Source: Burkholderia dolosa
Lineage (GTDB): Bacteria; Pseudomonadota; Gammaproteobacteria; Burkholderiales; Burkholderiaceae
NCBI RefSeq assembly: GCF_902499135.1
Contig: NZ_CABVPR010000057.1
Span: 1-38,603 of the forward strand
DNA length: 38,603 nt
Direction: 5' to 3'
This document shows positions 1 through 13,946 of this stretch, one piece after another. Position numbers and translations under genes: made by a program. The notes beneath the pieces are model-generated. The model was not told where the DNA came from and searched no databases. It worked only from the letters and a program-made list of their open reading frames with translations. The number at the start of each line of letters is the position of its first letter. The first letter of the stretch is position 1.

Positions 1-450
1 GCCGCAACGACGACGACGCACGGCCGCGCCGCGCAGCCGCCGGCAGCGAACGCGACGGCGCGAAGCGCGCGCCTTATCGTGACAAGGCAGCCGCAGAAGG
101 CACAAAACGCAGCTTCGGCGACCGACGCACGTCGTCCGACCGGCCCGCGCGTCGCAGCGACGACGACGCACGGCCGCGCCGCGCAGCCGCCGGCAGCGAA
201 CGCGACGGCGCGAAGCGCGCGCCTTATCGCGACAAGGCAGACGCAGAAGGCGCAAAACGCAGCTTCGGCGACCAACGCACGTCGTCCGACCGGCCCCCGC
301 GTCGCGCCGACGACGACGCGCGACCGCGCCGCACAAGCGCTGCCGCCGAAAGCGCAAAACGCGCGCCTTACCGCGACACGACGTCCGCAGAACGCACGAA
401 ACGCAGCGCCGGCGAACGCCGCTCGCCCGGCACCGCGCTGAAAGCCGGAC
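1..450 (+). repeat. 150-bp in-frame tandem repeats, about three copies
   Basis: Bases 1-150 and 151-300 differ at 7 of 150 positions. The third copy (301 to about 450) is diverged and 6 bp shorter, as the shared block containing CGCGCCTTA recurs after 150 bp and then after 144 bp. The unit is a multiple of three, so each copy adds 50 residues of the same charged sequence (core GSERDGAKRAPYRDK) to the pseudouridine synthase. The array begins at or before the left edge, so total copy number is unknown. Confidence 0.93.
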
Positions 451-1253
451 AACCGGTCAAGCGCCGCGCGACCGACGTCGATCGCGGCGACGAATCGGGC
501 CTGATGCGGCTGTCGAAACGGATGTCCGAACTCGGCCTGTGCTCGCGCCGCGAAGCCGACGAATGGATCGAAAAGGGCTGGGTGCTCGTCGACGGCGAAC
601 GAATCGATACGCTCGGCACCAAGGTACGCGCCGACCAGCGCATCGAGATCGACGAACGCGCGCAGGCGGCGCAGGCCGCGCAGGTGACGATCCTGCTGCA
701 CAAGCCGGTCGGCTACGTATCGGGTCAGGCCGAAGACGGCTACGAGCCGGCAACGGTGCTGATCACGCGCGAGAACCACTGGAGCGGCGACCGCTCGCCG
801 CTGCGCTTCTCGCCGCAGCATCTGCGCACGCTCGCGCCGGCCGGGCGGCTCGACATCGATTCGACCGGGCTGCTGGTGCTCACGCAAAACGGCCGGATCG
901 CGAAGCAGCTGATCGGCGAGCAGTCGGACGTCGACAAGGAGTACCTCGTGCGCGTGCGCTACGGCGACATGCTGACCGACATCGACCGGCATTTCCCGGC
1001 CGAATCGCTCGCGAAACTTCGACACGGCCTCGAACTCGACGGCGTCGCGCTGAAGCCCGCGATGGTCAGCTGGCAGAACGGCGAGCAGCTGCGCTTCGTG
1101 CTGCGCGAAGGCCGCAAGCGACAGATTCGCCGCATGTGCGAGCTGGTCGGCCTCGACGTGATCGGACTGAAGCGCGTGCGCATGGGCCGCGTGATGCTCG
1201 GCGCGCTGCCGCAGGGGCAATGGCGCTATCTGTCCGCCGACGAAACGTTCTGA
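1..1253 (+). CDS. RsuA/RluF-family 23S rRNA pseudouridine synthase with repetitive N-terminal extension (5' end outside window)
   Basis: The frame is open from base 3 to the stop at 1251-1253 (416 residues visible). The enzyme isomerises a uridine in rRNA to pseudouridine. The conserved part begins at the ATG at 504 with an S4 RNA-binding domain (MRLSKRMSELGLCSRREAD), followed by the catalytic domain with the GRLD motif (GRLDIDSTGLLVL) holding the catalytic Asp, and the C-terminal motif REGRKRQIRRMCE. The C-terminal half resembles RluF more than RluB, but I do not assign the target uridine. Upstream of 504 the same frame encodes about 167 residues rich in Arg, Asp, Ala and Lys, made of 50-residue repeats, so 504 is probably an internal Met. 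Disordered basic extensions are common in relatives from this group. The true start lies left of the window. Confidence 0.85.
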   Translation, partial: RNDDDARPRRAAAGSERDGAKRAPYRDKAAAEGTKRSFGDRRTSSDRPARRSDDDARPRRAAAGSERDGAKRAPYRDKADAEGAKRSFGDQRTSSDRPPRRADDDARPRRTSAAAESAKRAPYRDTTSAERTKRSAGERRSPGTALKAGQPVKRRATDVDRGDESGLMRLSKRMSELGLCSRREADEWIEKGWVLVDGERIDTLGTKVRADQRIEIDERAQAAQAAQVTILLHKPVGYVSGQAEDGYEPATVLITRENHWSGDRSPLRFSPQHLRTLAPAGRLDIDSTGLLVLTQNGRIAKQLIGEQSDVDKEYLVRVRYGDMLTDIDRHFPAESLAKLRHGLELDGVALKPAMVSWQNGEQLRFVLREGRKRQIRRMCELVGLDVIGLKRVRMGRVMLGALPQGQWRYLSADETF

Positions 1254-1293
1254 CGGCACGCACGGCGCACACCGCGCAACGAGAAACGACGAT

Positions 1294-1320
1294 AAAAAGC
1301 CCGCGCGAAGCGGGCTTTTT
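1294..1320. terminator. Bidirectional rho-independent terminator
   Basis: A perfect inverted repeat AAAAAGCCCGC / GCGGGCTTTTT with the 5-nt loop GCGAA lies between two convergent genes. It ends in T runs on both strands, so it can terminate both the pseudouridine synthase transcript and the smc-to-def transcript. Confidence 0.93.
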
Positions 1321-1344
1321 GTTATGCGGCGACACGCGCGCCGG

Positions 1345-3992
<2,648 letters not shown>

Positions 3993-4113
3993 TCAGTTTG
4001 ACGCCGCGGCGGGGGTGCGCGATATGTGCGCGACAGGCCCGTTCGCACGCACATCGAAGTGCGTGCGATGCAACGACGGCCAGCGGCGCACGAACGTGCC
4101 GCCGGCCGCTCGG

Positions 4114-5394
4114 TCATTGGCTGAACAGACGACGCGTGACCGGCGAGCCAGCCGGAATCCCCGCTTCCTCGAGCTTCGCGTACAGCTTCATCAGCTGCTG
4201 CTCGATCGCGAGCAGCGTCGATTCCGGCAGCGGCCGGCGCGAATCGTCGACGACGCGTGCGCCGATCCGCTCGGACAGCGACTTCGCGTAGTCGCACATC
4301 AGCCGGAACGGCAGGATGTCCTCTTCGGCGACCGGCACGTCGAGCACCAGCGTGATCATGTTGCCGCCCTTGTACGTGAGGTCGTCGCGCAGGAAGTTCG
4401 TGTCGCCGAACTGCAGCATGAACACCGGGTTCTGCTTCGCGTCGAGCTTCACGAACCGCGTGCCGTCGCGCGACAGCAGCAGCCCGTCCTGCGACGCGAC
4501 CGCCTGCACGTAGTTCGCCGACCACGGCGCGCCGTCCGACATCACGTTGATCGACAGCTGCGCGTCGCACTGCGCGGCGAAGCCGTCGAGCTCGCGCGCC
4601 ATCGACACCGTTTCCATCATGTCCGGGAATTCCGGCGCGCCGTCGATCGCGTCCGCGAACTGCTGGACGCCGGTCACGAACTCGGAGAATTCGAGCTCGT
4701 TCAGCGCACCGCTGCGGTTCGCGAGTTGCGCAGCCGCGCGCAGCTCCTCGTAACGCACGCCGTTCTGCAGCAGCTCCCACTGGCCGCCTTCCGGCTTGCC
4801 TTCGATGTGCACGGGCTTGCTGCCCGCACGGCGCAGCCGCTGCGCGGCCGGCAGGATCTTGTCGCCGGGCAGCGGCGCGCCGAGCCGGATCGGCACGATG
4901 CAGTCGATCCGACGGTCGACGACGGCCGGTGGCGCGGACGAGATCGTCGTCGCGGCCGGCAGCACCGGTTCGGCCGGTTCGTCCGCCGCGACGCCGTCCG
5001 CTTCGGGCGCGGCGCTCGCCGTGCCGGCGGCGACCGCTTCATCCGACGACGCCGAGCGCGTATCGGCACCGGTTGCCTCGGCCTGCAGATCGGCGGGCGT
5101 GTCGGCCGGCGCGGCTGCACCGAACGTCGGCTCGACGCGCGCGGCTTCCGCCGATGCGCCGGCCGCACCGACCGATGCGGGCGCCGCGGGCTCGCGCCGC
5201 ACCGGCTGACGCACCGGCTCGATGAACGGCAGCTCGTCGTCACGCTCCGGGCGATTCATCGCCTCGGCCGCTTCCTCCGGCATCGGGCGCGGCATCCTGC
5301 GCCGCACCTTCGCGCCCTGCCACGCGTTGTACACCACGACGCCGCCCACCACGACGGCGCCTGCGCCGATCAAACCGAGTGTCAACTCGTCCAT
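4114..5394 (-). CDS. zipA: Cell division protein ZipA
   Basis: Bitopic inner-membrane protein that tethers FtsZ to the membrane at the division site. The 426-residue product starts with a membrane helix (residues about 3-25, LGLIGAGAVVVGGVVVYNAW), then a basic stretch (KVRRRMPRP), a long Ala/Pro/Glu-rich linker to roughly residue 190, and a C-terminal FtsZ-binding domain. I chose the ATG at 5394 rather than the one at 5445 because GGAG sits five bases upstream and because the membrane helix then begins at the N-terminus, as expected. It lies between smc and ligA in the same orientation. Confidence 0.93.
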   Translation of the reverse strand: MDELTLGLIGAGAVVVGGVVVYNAWQGAKVRRRMPRPMPEEAAEAMNRPERDDELPFIEPVRQPVRREPAAPASVGAAGASAEAARVEPTFGAAAPADTPADLQAEATGADTRSASSDEAVAAGTASAAPEADGVAADEPAEPVLPAATTISSAPPAVVDRRIDCIVPIRLGAPLPGDKILPAAQRLRRAGSKPVHIEGKPEGGQWELLQNGVRYEELRAAAQLANRSGALNELEFSEFVTGVQQFADAIDGAPEFPDMMETVSMARELDGFAAQCDAQLSINVMSDGAPWSANYVQAVASQDGLLLSRDGTRFVKLDAKQNPVFMLQFGDTNFLRDDLTYKGGNMITLVLDVPVAEEDILPFRLMCDYAKSLSERIGARVVDDSRRPLPESTLLAIEQQLMKLYAKLEEAGIPAGSPVTRRLFSQ

Positions 5395-5479
5395 GCATGC
5401 TCCATCAGCAATTCTTTTTCGTCGGAACCGCGAACGGGCGCACACGCGCCGCCCGCACGCGGTCCGGTTTCGTCACACG

Positions 5480-8400
5480 TCAATTCTGGGCAAAGCCGGC
5501 GGCGGTTTCCATGTCCACCGCGACGATCCGCGACACGCCCTGCTCCTGCATCGTCACGCCGATCAGCTGCTGCGCCATCTCCATCGCGATCTTGTTGTGC
5601 GAGATGAACAGGAACTGCGTCTTGTCGGACATCGCGCGCACGAGATTCGCGAAGCGCTCGGTGTTCGCGTCGTCGAGCGGTGCGTCGACCTCGTCGAGCA
5701 GACAGAACGGCGCCGGATTCAGCTGGAACATCGCGAACACCAGCGCGGTCGCGGTCAGCGCCTTCTCGCCGCCGGACAGCAGGTGAATCGTCGCGTTCTT
5801 CTTGCCGGGCGGCTGCGCCATCACCTGCACGCCGGCATCGAGGATTTCGTCGCCGGTCATGATCAGCTTCGCCTGGCCACCGCCGAACAGGCGCGGGAAC
5901 AGGTCGCTGAAATGACGATTGACCTCGTCGAACGTGCCCTGCAGCAGCGTGCGGGTTTCCTGGTCGATCTTGTGGATCGCGTCCTCGAGCGTCGTGATCG
6001 CGTCGGTCAGGTCGGCCGACTGCGCGTCGAGGAACACCTTGCGCTCGCTCGCCGCCTTCAGCTCGTCGAGTGCGGCCATGTTCACCGGGCCGAGCGCGTT
6101 GATCGCGTTGTTCAGCCGCGTGACCTCGCCTTGCAGGTACGACGGCTTCAGGTCGGGCGTGAGCTTTTCGCGCAGCGCGTCCTCGTCGACCTCGGCCGCC
6201 GCGAGCTGCTCGGCGAACTGCTCGACGGCCAGGCGCGCGGCCTGCTCCTTCAGCTGCAGCTCGGTGATCCGATCGCGCAGCGGCTGCAGCGAACGCTCGG
6301 CGACGAGACGCTGCTCGTCCGACGCGCGCAGCTTCGCGGTGAGATCGTCGAGTTCGATGCGCGCAGCCTGCAGCGCCGCCTCCTTCACCGCGCGGATCTC
6401 GAGCGCGTCCTGCAGGCCCGTGTGCGCGGTCTGCTCGTTGATCGTCTCGAGCTCGGCGCGCGCATCCTCGAGCGACGCGGCGACGCGCTCGCTCTGCTCG
6501 TGCGCGACCTGGATGCTGCGCTTGAGCTCGTCGATCCGCGTCACGGCGTTGCGCGCGGCGAAGCGCGCGTCGTTCGCCGCGCGCTCCAGATCGCGCGCTT
6601 CCTGACGCGCTTGCGTGAGCGACTCGTCGAGCGCCTCGAATGCGAGCTGGTTGTCCTCGAAGCGCGCCTGGAGTTCCGCGAGTTCGCCGTCGAAGCGCTC
6701 GAAATTCGCTTCCGATTCCGCGCGCAGCGCGCGCTGCTCGTCGATCTGCGCGCCGATTTCCTCGAGCTCCTCGCGAATCTGCGTGCTGCGCTGCGTGTAG
6801 CGCTCGTGCGCCTGCGCGAGTTTCAGCACGTCCATCTGCAGTGCATGCACGCGCTGCGTCGCGCGCTCGGCCTGCGCCCGCACGTCGCCGAGCGCCTGCG
6901 TCGCCTGCGTGTGCGCGGCTTCCGCCCGCACGGCGGCCGTGCGCGCTTCGTCGGCGAGCAGCGCCTGCGCGCGCACCTGGCGCGTCAGATTCTCGATTTC
7001 CTGCTGACGCGCGAGCATCCCGGCCTGCTCGGAATCGGCCGCATACAGTTGCACGCCGACGCGCGTGACGACATGGCCGGCCTTGACGACGAACGCGCCG
7101 CCTGCGGGCAGCTGCGTGCGCGTCGCGAGCGCCTGCGCGATGTCGTCGGCCACGTACACGTTGCCGAGCCAGTCGTTCAGCACCGCGCGAATGCCGGCAT
7201 CGTCGATGCGTACCAGCGACAGCAGCGGGCGCAGCCCGGCCGGCGCCGCGGGCGGCTCGCCGGCCGGCGGCGGCGCGTAGAACGCGAGCTTCGCAGGCGG
7301 CGCGTCGGACGCAAACGCCTTCACCCAGTCGAGATTCGATACTTCGAGCGCGGCGACACGCTCGCGCAGCACGGCCTCGAGCGCCGCTTCCCAGCCCGGC
7401 TCGACGTGCAGCTTCTTCCACAGTCGCGGCAGCGCGCCGAGCTCGTGGCGGTCGAGCCACGGCTGCACCTTGCCTTCGGTCTGCACGTTTTCCTGCAGCT
7501 GCTTGAGCGCGGCAAGCCGCGCTTCGAGCTGATGGATCTGCGCGCTTTCGGCCTGCACGCGCTCCTGTGCGGCGCGGCGCTCGGCATCGAGGCGCGGCAC
7601 CGTCTCCTCCGCATCGGCAAGACGCGCCTGCGCTTCGGACAGGATCTCCTCCTGCTCGGCAAGCTGCATGCGCAGTTCCTCGAGTTGCGCCTCGTCCGGC
7701 GCGTCGAGCCCGCCCGCCTCGGCCTTCAGCCGCTCCTCGCGCTGCTGAAGCTGCTGGAGCAGCTGATCGGCATTGCGCTGGTGTGCGGCTTCGAGCTTCA
7801 GCGACTGCTCGGTTTGCGCGATCCGCGCGCGCTCGTCGTTGAGCTGCGCCTGCGCGTCGCGCCACTTCGCTTCGAGCGCGGGCAGCGCATCGTGCTTCGC
7901 GGCCGCCGCATCCTCGGCGAGCGCGGCCTTCTCGTCGGCCATCGCGCGCGCCTCTTCGGCTTCCTCGAGTTCGTCCTGCGCCTTCTCGGCCTGCGCGCGC
8001 CATTGCTCGCGCTGCGCGTTCAGCGCGGCGATCTGCGCCTGTACGCGGTTGCGCGACTCGACGATGAACTTGATCTCGGCTTCGAGGCGGCTCACTTCGG
8101 CATTCGCCTCGTACAGCGCGCCCTGCGCGCCCTGCATCGCGTCGCTCGCCGCGTAGTGGGCGACGCGCAGCGTCTCGAGCTGCGACTCGACCTCGCGCAG
8201 CTTCGCGGTCTGCGCTTCGAGATCGATCTGCGCCTGCTCGATCGCACGCTGTTGCTTCTGCTGCTCGGCTGCCGCCTCGCTCTTGCGCAGCAGCCACAGC
8301 AGGCGCTGCTTCTCCTCGCCTTCGGCGACGAGCTCCTTGTACTTCGTCGCGACGACCGCCTGCGCCTCGAGCTTTTCGAGGTTCGCGGCGAGCTCGCGGA

Positions 8401-8992
8401 TGATGTCCTCGACGCGCGTCAGATTCTCGCGCGTGTCGTGCAGCCGGTTCTCGGTCTCGCGGCGGCGCTCCTTGTACTTCGACACGCCCGCGGCTTCCTC
8501 GAGGAACACGCGCAGCTCCTCCGGCTTCGCCTCGATGATCCGCGCGATCATCCCCTGCCCGATGATCGCGTACGCGCGCGGGCCGAGGCCGGTGCCGAGG
8601 AAGATGTCCTGGATGTCGCGGCGCCGCGCCGGCAGGTTGTTGATGTAGTAGCTCGACGTGCCGTCGCGCGTGAGCACGCGCTTCACGGCGATCTCGCCGT
8701 ACTGGCCCCACTGCCCGGCCGCGCGGCCGTCGGAGTTGTCGAAGATCAGCTCCACGCTTGCCCGGCTGCCCGGCTTGCGCGTGGTCGACCCGTTGAAGAT
8801 CACGTCCTGCATCGATTCGCCGCGCAGCTCGGACGCGCGCGACTCGCCGAGCACCCAGCGCACGGCGTCGATGATGTTGGACTTGCCGCATCCGTTCGGG
8901 CCCACCACGCCGACGAGCTGGCCCGGAACCTGAAAATGCGTGGGATCGACGAAGGATTTGAAGCCAGCGAGTTTGATCGAGCTCAGACGCAC
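5480..8992 (-). CDS. smc: Chromosome segregation protein SMC
   Basis: ATPase that loops and compacts the chromosome together with ScpA and ScpB. The 1170-residue product has the Walker A motif GPNGCGKSN near the N-terminus, two long coiled-coil arms very rich in Ala, Glu, Gln and Arg, a hinge at about residues 500-680, the ABC signature LLSGGEKAL and Walker B CLLDEVDAPLDD near the C-terminus. The start is the GTG at 8992, giving VRLSSIKLAGFKSF, the usual SMC N-terminus. The frame extends 43 codons further upstream to an ATG at 9121, but that stretch is basic low-complexity sequence and does not look like SMC. The zipA gene follows after 85 bases. Confidence 0.96.
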   Translation of the reverse strand: MRLSSIKLAGFKSFVDPTHFQVPGQLVGVVGPNGCGKSNIIDAVRWVLGESRASELRGESMQDVIFNGSTTRKPGSRASVELIFDNSDGRAAGQWGQYGEIAVKRVLTRDGTSSYYINNLPARRRDIQDIFLGTGLGPRAYAIIGQGMIARIIEAKPEELRVFLEEAAGVSKYKERRRETENRLHDTRENLTRVEDIIRELAANLEKLEAQAVVATKYKELVAEGEEKQRLLWLLRKSEAAAEQQKQQRAIEQAQIDLEAQTAKLREVESQLETLRVAHYAASDAMQGAQGALYEANAEVSRLEAEIKFIVESRNRVQAQIAALNAQREQWRAQAEKAQDELEEAEEARAMADEKAALAEDAAAAKHDALPALEAKWRDAQAQLNDERARIAQTEQSLKLEAAHQRNADQLLQQLQQREERLKAEAGGLDAPDEAQLEELRMQLAEQEEILSEAQARLADAEETVPRLDAERRAAQERVQAESAQIHQLEARLAALKQLQENVQTEGKVQPWLDRHELGALPRLWKKLHVEPGWEAALEAVLRERVAALEVSNLDWVKAFASDAPPAKLAFYAPPPAGEPPAAPAGLRPLLSLVRIDDAGIRAVLNDWLGNVYVADDIAQALATRTQLPAGGAFVVKAGHVVTRVGVQLYAADSEQAGMLARQQEIENLTRQVRAQALLADEARTAAVRAEAAHTQATQALGDVRAQAERATQRVHALQMDVLKLAQAHERYTQRSTQIREELEEIGAQIDEQRALRAESEANFERFDGELAELQARFEDNQLAFEALDESLTQARQEARDLERAANDARFAARNAVTRIDELKRSIQVAHEQSERVAASLEDARAELETINEQTAHTGLQDALEIRAVKEAALQAARIELDDLTAKLRASDEQRLVAERSLQPLRDRITELQLKEQAARLAVEQFAEQLAAAEVDEDALREKLTPDLKPSYLQGEVTRLNNAINALGPVNMAALDELKAASERKVFLDAQSADLTDAITTLEDAIHKIDQETRTLLQGTFDEVNRHFSDLFPRLFGGGQAKLIMTGDEILDAGVQVMAQPPGKKNATIHLLSGGEKALTATALVFAMFQLNPAPFCLLDEVDAPLDDANTERFANLVRAMSDKTQFLFISHNKIAMEMAQQLIGVTMQEQGVSRIVAVDMETAAGFAQN

Positions 8993-9131
8993 GGCGGTAT
9001 CGGATGTGAAGAAGGTGTGAAACGGACGGCGCCGCGACGCGCGGGGCCGCACGGCCCGTATGCGCGATGCGCGCCGGAATTCAAAAGCGGGGCCGCGCGC
9101 ATACAGCGTTGGGCCCCGCAAACGGCTCCCA

Positions 9132-10070
9132 TCATACCATCGCGCGTGCGCCGTCCCGCCCGCCCGGTTCGTCGTGCGCGGGCGCCGCGCGGTGGACGCG
9201 GCTCGACAGCAGCGTCGCGAGCACGATGCACGCGCCGCCCGCCCATTCGCGCGCGCTCGGCAGCTCGTTCGCGAACACCCACGCGGACAGCGCGGTGATC
9301 ACGATCTCGAACAGCATGATGATCGACGCACGGTTCGCCGGCACGCGCGCGAGCCCGTACTGCACGAGCAGGTTGTTCGCCGCCATCGTCACGCCGATCG
9401 CGACGACGATCAGCGCGGCCACGCCGGGCTGAGCGCCGGCCGGCGCGGCCGGCCACCCTTCGACGAGCGACGCCAGCGCGCCGAACACCGCGGCGCCGCC
9501 GAACAGCGTCGCGGTACGCATCTCCGCGCGCATCTGCGGCAGTTCGCGGCTCGCCTTGATCACGAGCACGTTGCTCATCGCGAAGCTGAGCCCCGCCGCG
9601 AGGCCCGCCCACTCGGCCGGGTTGGCCGGCAGCGGCGCACCGAGCTGCGGCGACCACAGCATCAGCATCGCGCCGCCGATCGACAGCGCCGCGAGCGCGG
9701 CGCCGGCCCAGGTGAGCCGCTCGCGCAGCAGGAAGTGCGCGTAGATCGCGGTCCATGCGGGCGTCAGATAGAACAGCAGCATCACGCGCAGCACCTCGCC
9801 GTGGATCGTGCCCCACACGAAGCCCAGGTTCGTCACGCCGGCCGTCACCGCGATGCCCGGCAGCACCCAGTGCCAGCGCAGCGTCGCGATCGTCCGGTGC
9901 CGCGCGACGATCACGAACAGGAACGCGACGGTGCTCGTCAGCGCGCTCGCCAGCGTACCCGTCACGCCGAGCGACGCGAGGATGCGCAGCGGATACCAGA
10001 TCAGGCCCCATACCGACGCGCCGATCAGAATCGCCAGCGTCGGCAGGCTGCCGCGTACCGCATTGTTCAT
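9132..10070 (-). CDS. EamA/DMT-family permease
   Basis: A 312-residue integral membrane protein with about ten hydrophobic helices in two homologous halves, typical of the drug/metabolite transporter superfamily (for example IGASVWGLIWYPLR at the start and a second repeat containing LFEIVITALSAWVFANEL). Such proteins export or import small metabolites; the substrate cannot be told from sequence. I chose the ATG at 10070, directly before the first helix; the frame extends 20 codons further. It is divergent from dapC and its end lies 139 bp from the smc start. Confidence 0.85.
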   Translation of the reverse strand: MNNAVRGSLPTLAILIGASVWGLIWYPLRILASLGVTGTLASALTSTVAFLFVIVARHRTIATLRWHWVLPGIAVTAGVTNLGFVWGTIHGEVLRVMLLFYLTPAWTAIYAHFLLRERLTWAGAALAALSIGGAMLMLWSPQLGAPLPANPAEWAGLAAGLSFAMSNVLVIKASRELPQMRAEMRTATLFGGAAVFGALASLVEGWPAAPAGAQPGVAALIVVAIGVTMAANNLLVQYGLARVPANRASIIMLFEIVITALSAWVFANELPSAREWAGGACIVLATLLSSRVHRAAPAHDEPGGRDGARAMV

Positions 10071-10140
10071 TTGCTTCGATACCCTTTGTTCGTCCGGTCC
10101 GGCCGCCATTGCGGCGGGCCGCGACCGCATTGCGTCACGC

Positions 10141-10146
10141 TATAAT
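10141..10146 (+). promoter_or_regulatory. Candidate -10 box for dapC
   Basis: A perfect TATAAT lies in the divergent 175-bp gap between the permease gene and dapC, about 100 bases before the dapC GTG. No good -35 hexamer is present at 16-18 bases, so this is only a half-promoter call. Confidence 0.35.
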
Positions 10147-10245
10147 CGCCCGTTGCGGGCCGCACGCCGCCGTGCGCCGCCCGCAGCCGCGCGGCGCGAG
10201 CGCCGCTCCTTTCGCCTTCAACCGGCCGCGACGGCCGCTTCGCCC

Positions 10246-11463
10246 GTGAATCCTCGACTCGACTCGCTCCAGCCCTATCCCTTCGAAAAGCTGCGCGCCC
10301 TGTTCAAGGACGTGACGCCCGCTGCTGCGCTGAAACCGATCAGCTTCGGCATCGGCGAGCCCAAGCATGCGACGCCCGCGTTGATCCGCGACGCCGCGGT
10401 GGCCGCGCTCGACGGCCTCGCGTCGTATCCGGCCACGGCCGGCTCGGACGCGCTGCGCACGTCGATCGCGCGCTGGCTCGAGCGCCGCTACGGGCTGCCG
10501 GCGATCGATCCGGCCACGCAGGTGCTGCCCGTATCGGGGTCGCGCGAGGCGCTGTTCTCGCTCGCGCAAACGGTGATCGATGCGCGCGCGTCCGACAGCG
10601 GCGAAAAGGCGATCGTACTCTGTCCGAATCCGTTCTATCAAATTTACGAAGGCGCGGCGCTGTTGGCCGGCGCCGAACCGTATTTCGCGAACAGCGATCC
10701 GGCCCGCAACTTCGCATGCGACTACGCGGCCGTGCCGGATCACGTGTGGGCGCGCACGCAGCTGCTGTACGTGTGCTCGCCGGGCAACCCGACCGGCGCC
10801 GTGCTGACGCTCGACGACTGGCGCGAGCTGTTCGCGCTGTCGGACCGCCACGGTTTCGTGATCGCGTCCGACGAGTGCTATTCGGAAATCTACTTCGACG
10901 AAGCCGCGCCGCCGCTCGGCGGTCTCGAGGCCGCGCAGCGTCTCGGCCGCGGCTTCGAGCGGCTCGTGATGCTGTCGAGCCTGTCGAAGCGCTCGAACGT
11001 GCCGGGCATGCGCTCGGGGTTCGTCGCCGGCGACCCGGCGCTGCTGAAGAAATTCCTGCTGTACCGCACGTACCACGGCGCCGCGCTGTCGCCGGTCTGG
11101 CAGCACGCGAGCATCGCCGCGTGGAACGACGAGGCGCACGTGCGCGAGAACCGCGCGCTGTACGTGGCGAAATTCGACACCGTGACGCCGATGCTCGCGG
11201 ACGTGCTCGACGTGAAGCTGCCCGACGCCGCGTTCTACCTGTGGGCCAACGTCGCACGCACCGGCCTGTCGGACACCGAGTTCGCCCGCCGTCTGTACGC
11301 CGACTATAATGTGACGGTTCTGCCCGGCTCGTACCTCGCGCGCGACGCGCACGGCACGAACCCGGGCCGCGATTTCATCCGGATCGCGCTCGTCGCGGGC
11401 ACCCCCGAATGCGTCGAGGGCGCGCAACGCATCGTCGATTTCTGCCGCGGCATCGCGCGGTAA
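10246..11463 (+). CDS. dapC: Succinyldiaminopimelate transaminase DapC
   Basis: PLP-dependent class I/II aminotransferase that makes N-succinyl-L,L-diaminopimelate in lysine and peptidoglycan precursor synthesis. The 405-residue product has the fold-type I signature ISFGIGEPKHATP near the start, YVCSPGNPTGAV, the aspartate context IASDECYSEIYFDE and the PLP lysine in SSLSKRSNVPGMRSG (Lys248). I chose the GTG at 10246 because conserved sequence (VNPRLDSLQPYPFEKLRALF) begins there; the frame stays open upstream but without family-like residues. The direct link to dapD, 45 bases downstream, and to dapE supports DapC over a generic aspartate transaminase. Confidence 0.93.
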   Translation: MNPRLDSLQPYPFEKLRALFKDVTPAAALKPISFGIGEPKHATPALIRDAAVAALDGLASYPATAGSDALRTSIARWLERRYGLPAIDPATQVLPVSGSREALFSLAQTVIDARASDSGEKAIVLCPNPFYQIYEGAALLAGAEPYFANSDPARNFACDYAAVPDHVWARTQLLYVCSPGNPTGAVLTLDDWRELFALSDRHGFVIASDECYSEIYFDEAAPPLGGLEAAQRLGRGFERLVMLSSLSKRSNVPGMRSGFVAGDPALLKKFLLYRTYHGAALSPVWQHASIAAWNDEAHVRENRALYVAKFDTVTPMLADVLDVKLPDAAFYLWANVARTGLSDTEFARRLYADYNVTVLPGSYLARDAHGTNPGRDFIRIALVAGTPECVEGAQRIVDFCRGIAR

Positions 11464-11508
11464 GACGTCCATCCCGATCAATTCCTTCCATCTCCTGCGA
11501 AAACGAAC

Positions 11509-13935
<2,427 letters not shown>

Positions 13936-13946
13936 TGGAGCTACGG

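Noticed and set aside
79-441. Plus-strand frame over the 150-bp repeats
   Set aside because: The repeat length is a multiple of three, so several frames stay open. The frame from base 3 joins the pseudouridine synthase and is the real one.
1-450. CRISPR-like repeat array
   Set aside because: The units are contiguous 150-bp copies without spacers and encode protein.
8993-9121. 43-codon N-terminal extension of SMC
   Set aside because: Basic low-complexity residues precede the standard SMC N-terminus, which begins at the GTG at 8992.
5222-9298. Open frame of over 1300 codons on the plus strand opposite smc
   Set aside because: It is antisense to smc and is Arg/Leu/Ala-rich without any family motif. 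Long antisense frames are expected in GC-rich genes with G/C third positions.
9808-10245. Upstream extension of dapC across the divergent permease gene
   Set aside because: It overlaps the permease coding region on the other strand and has no aminotransferase-like residues before the GTG at 10246.
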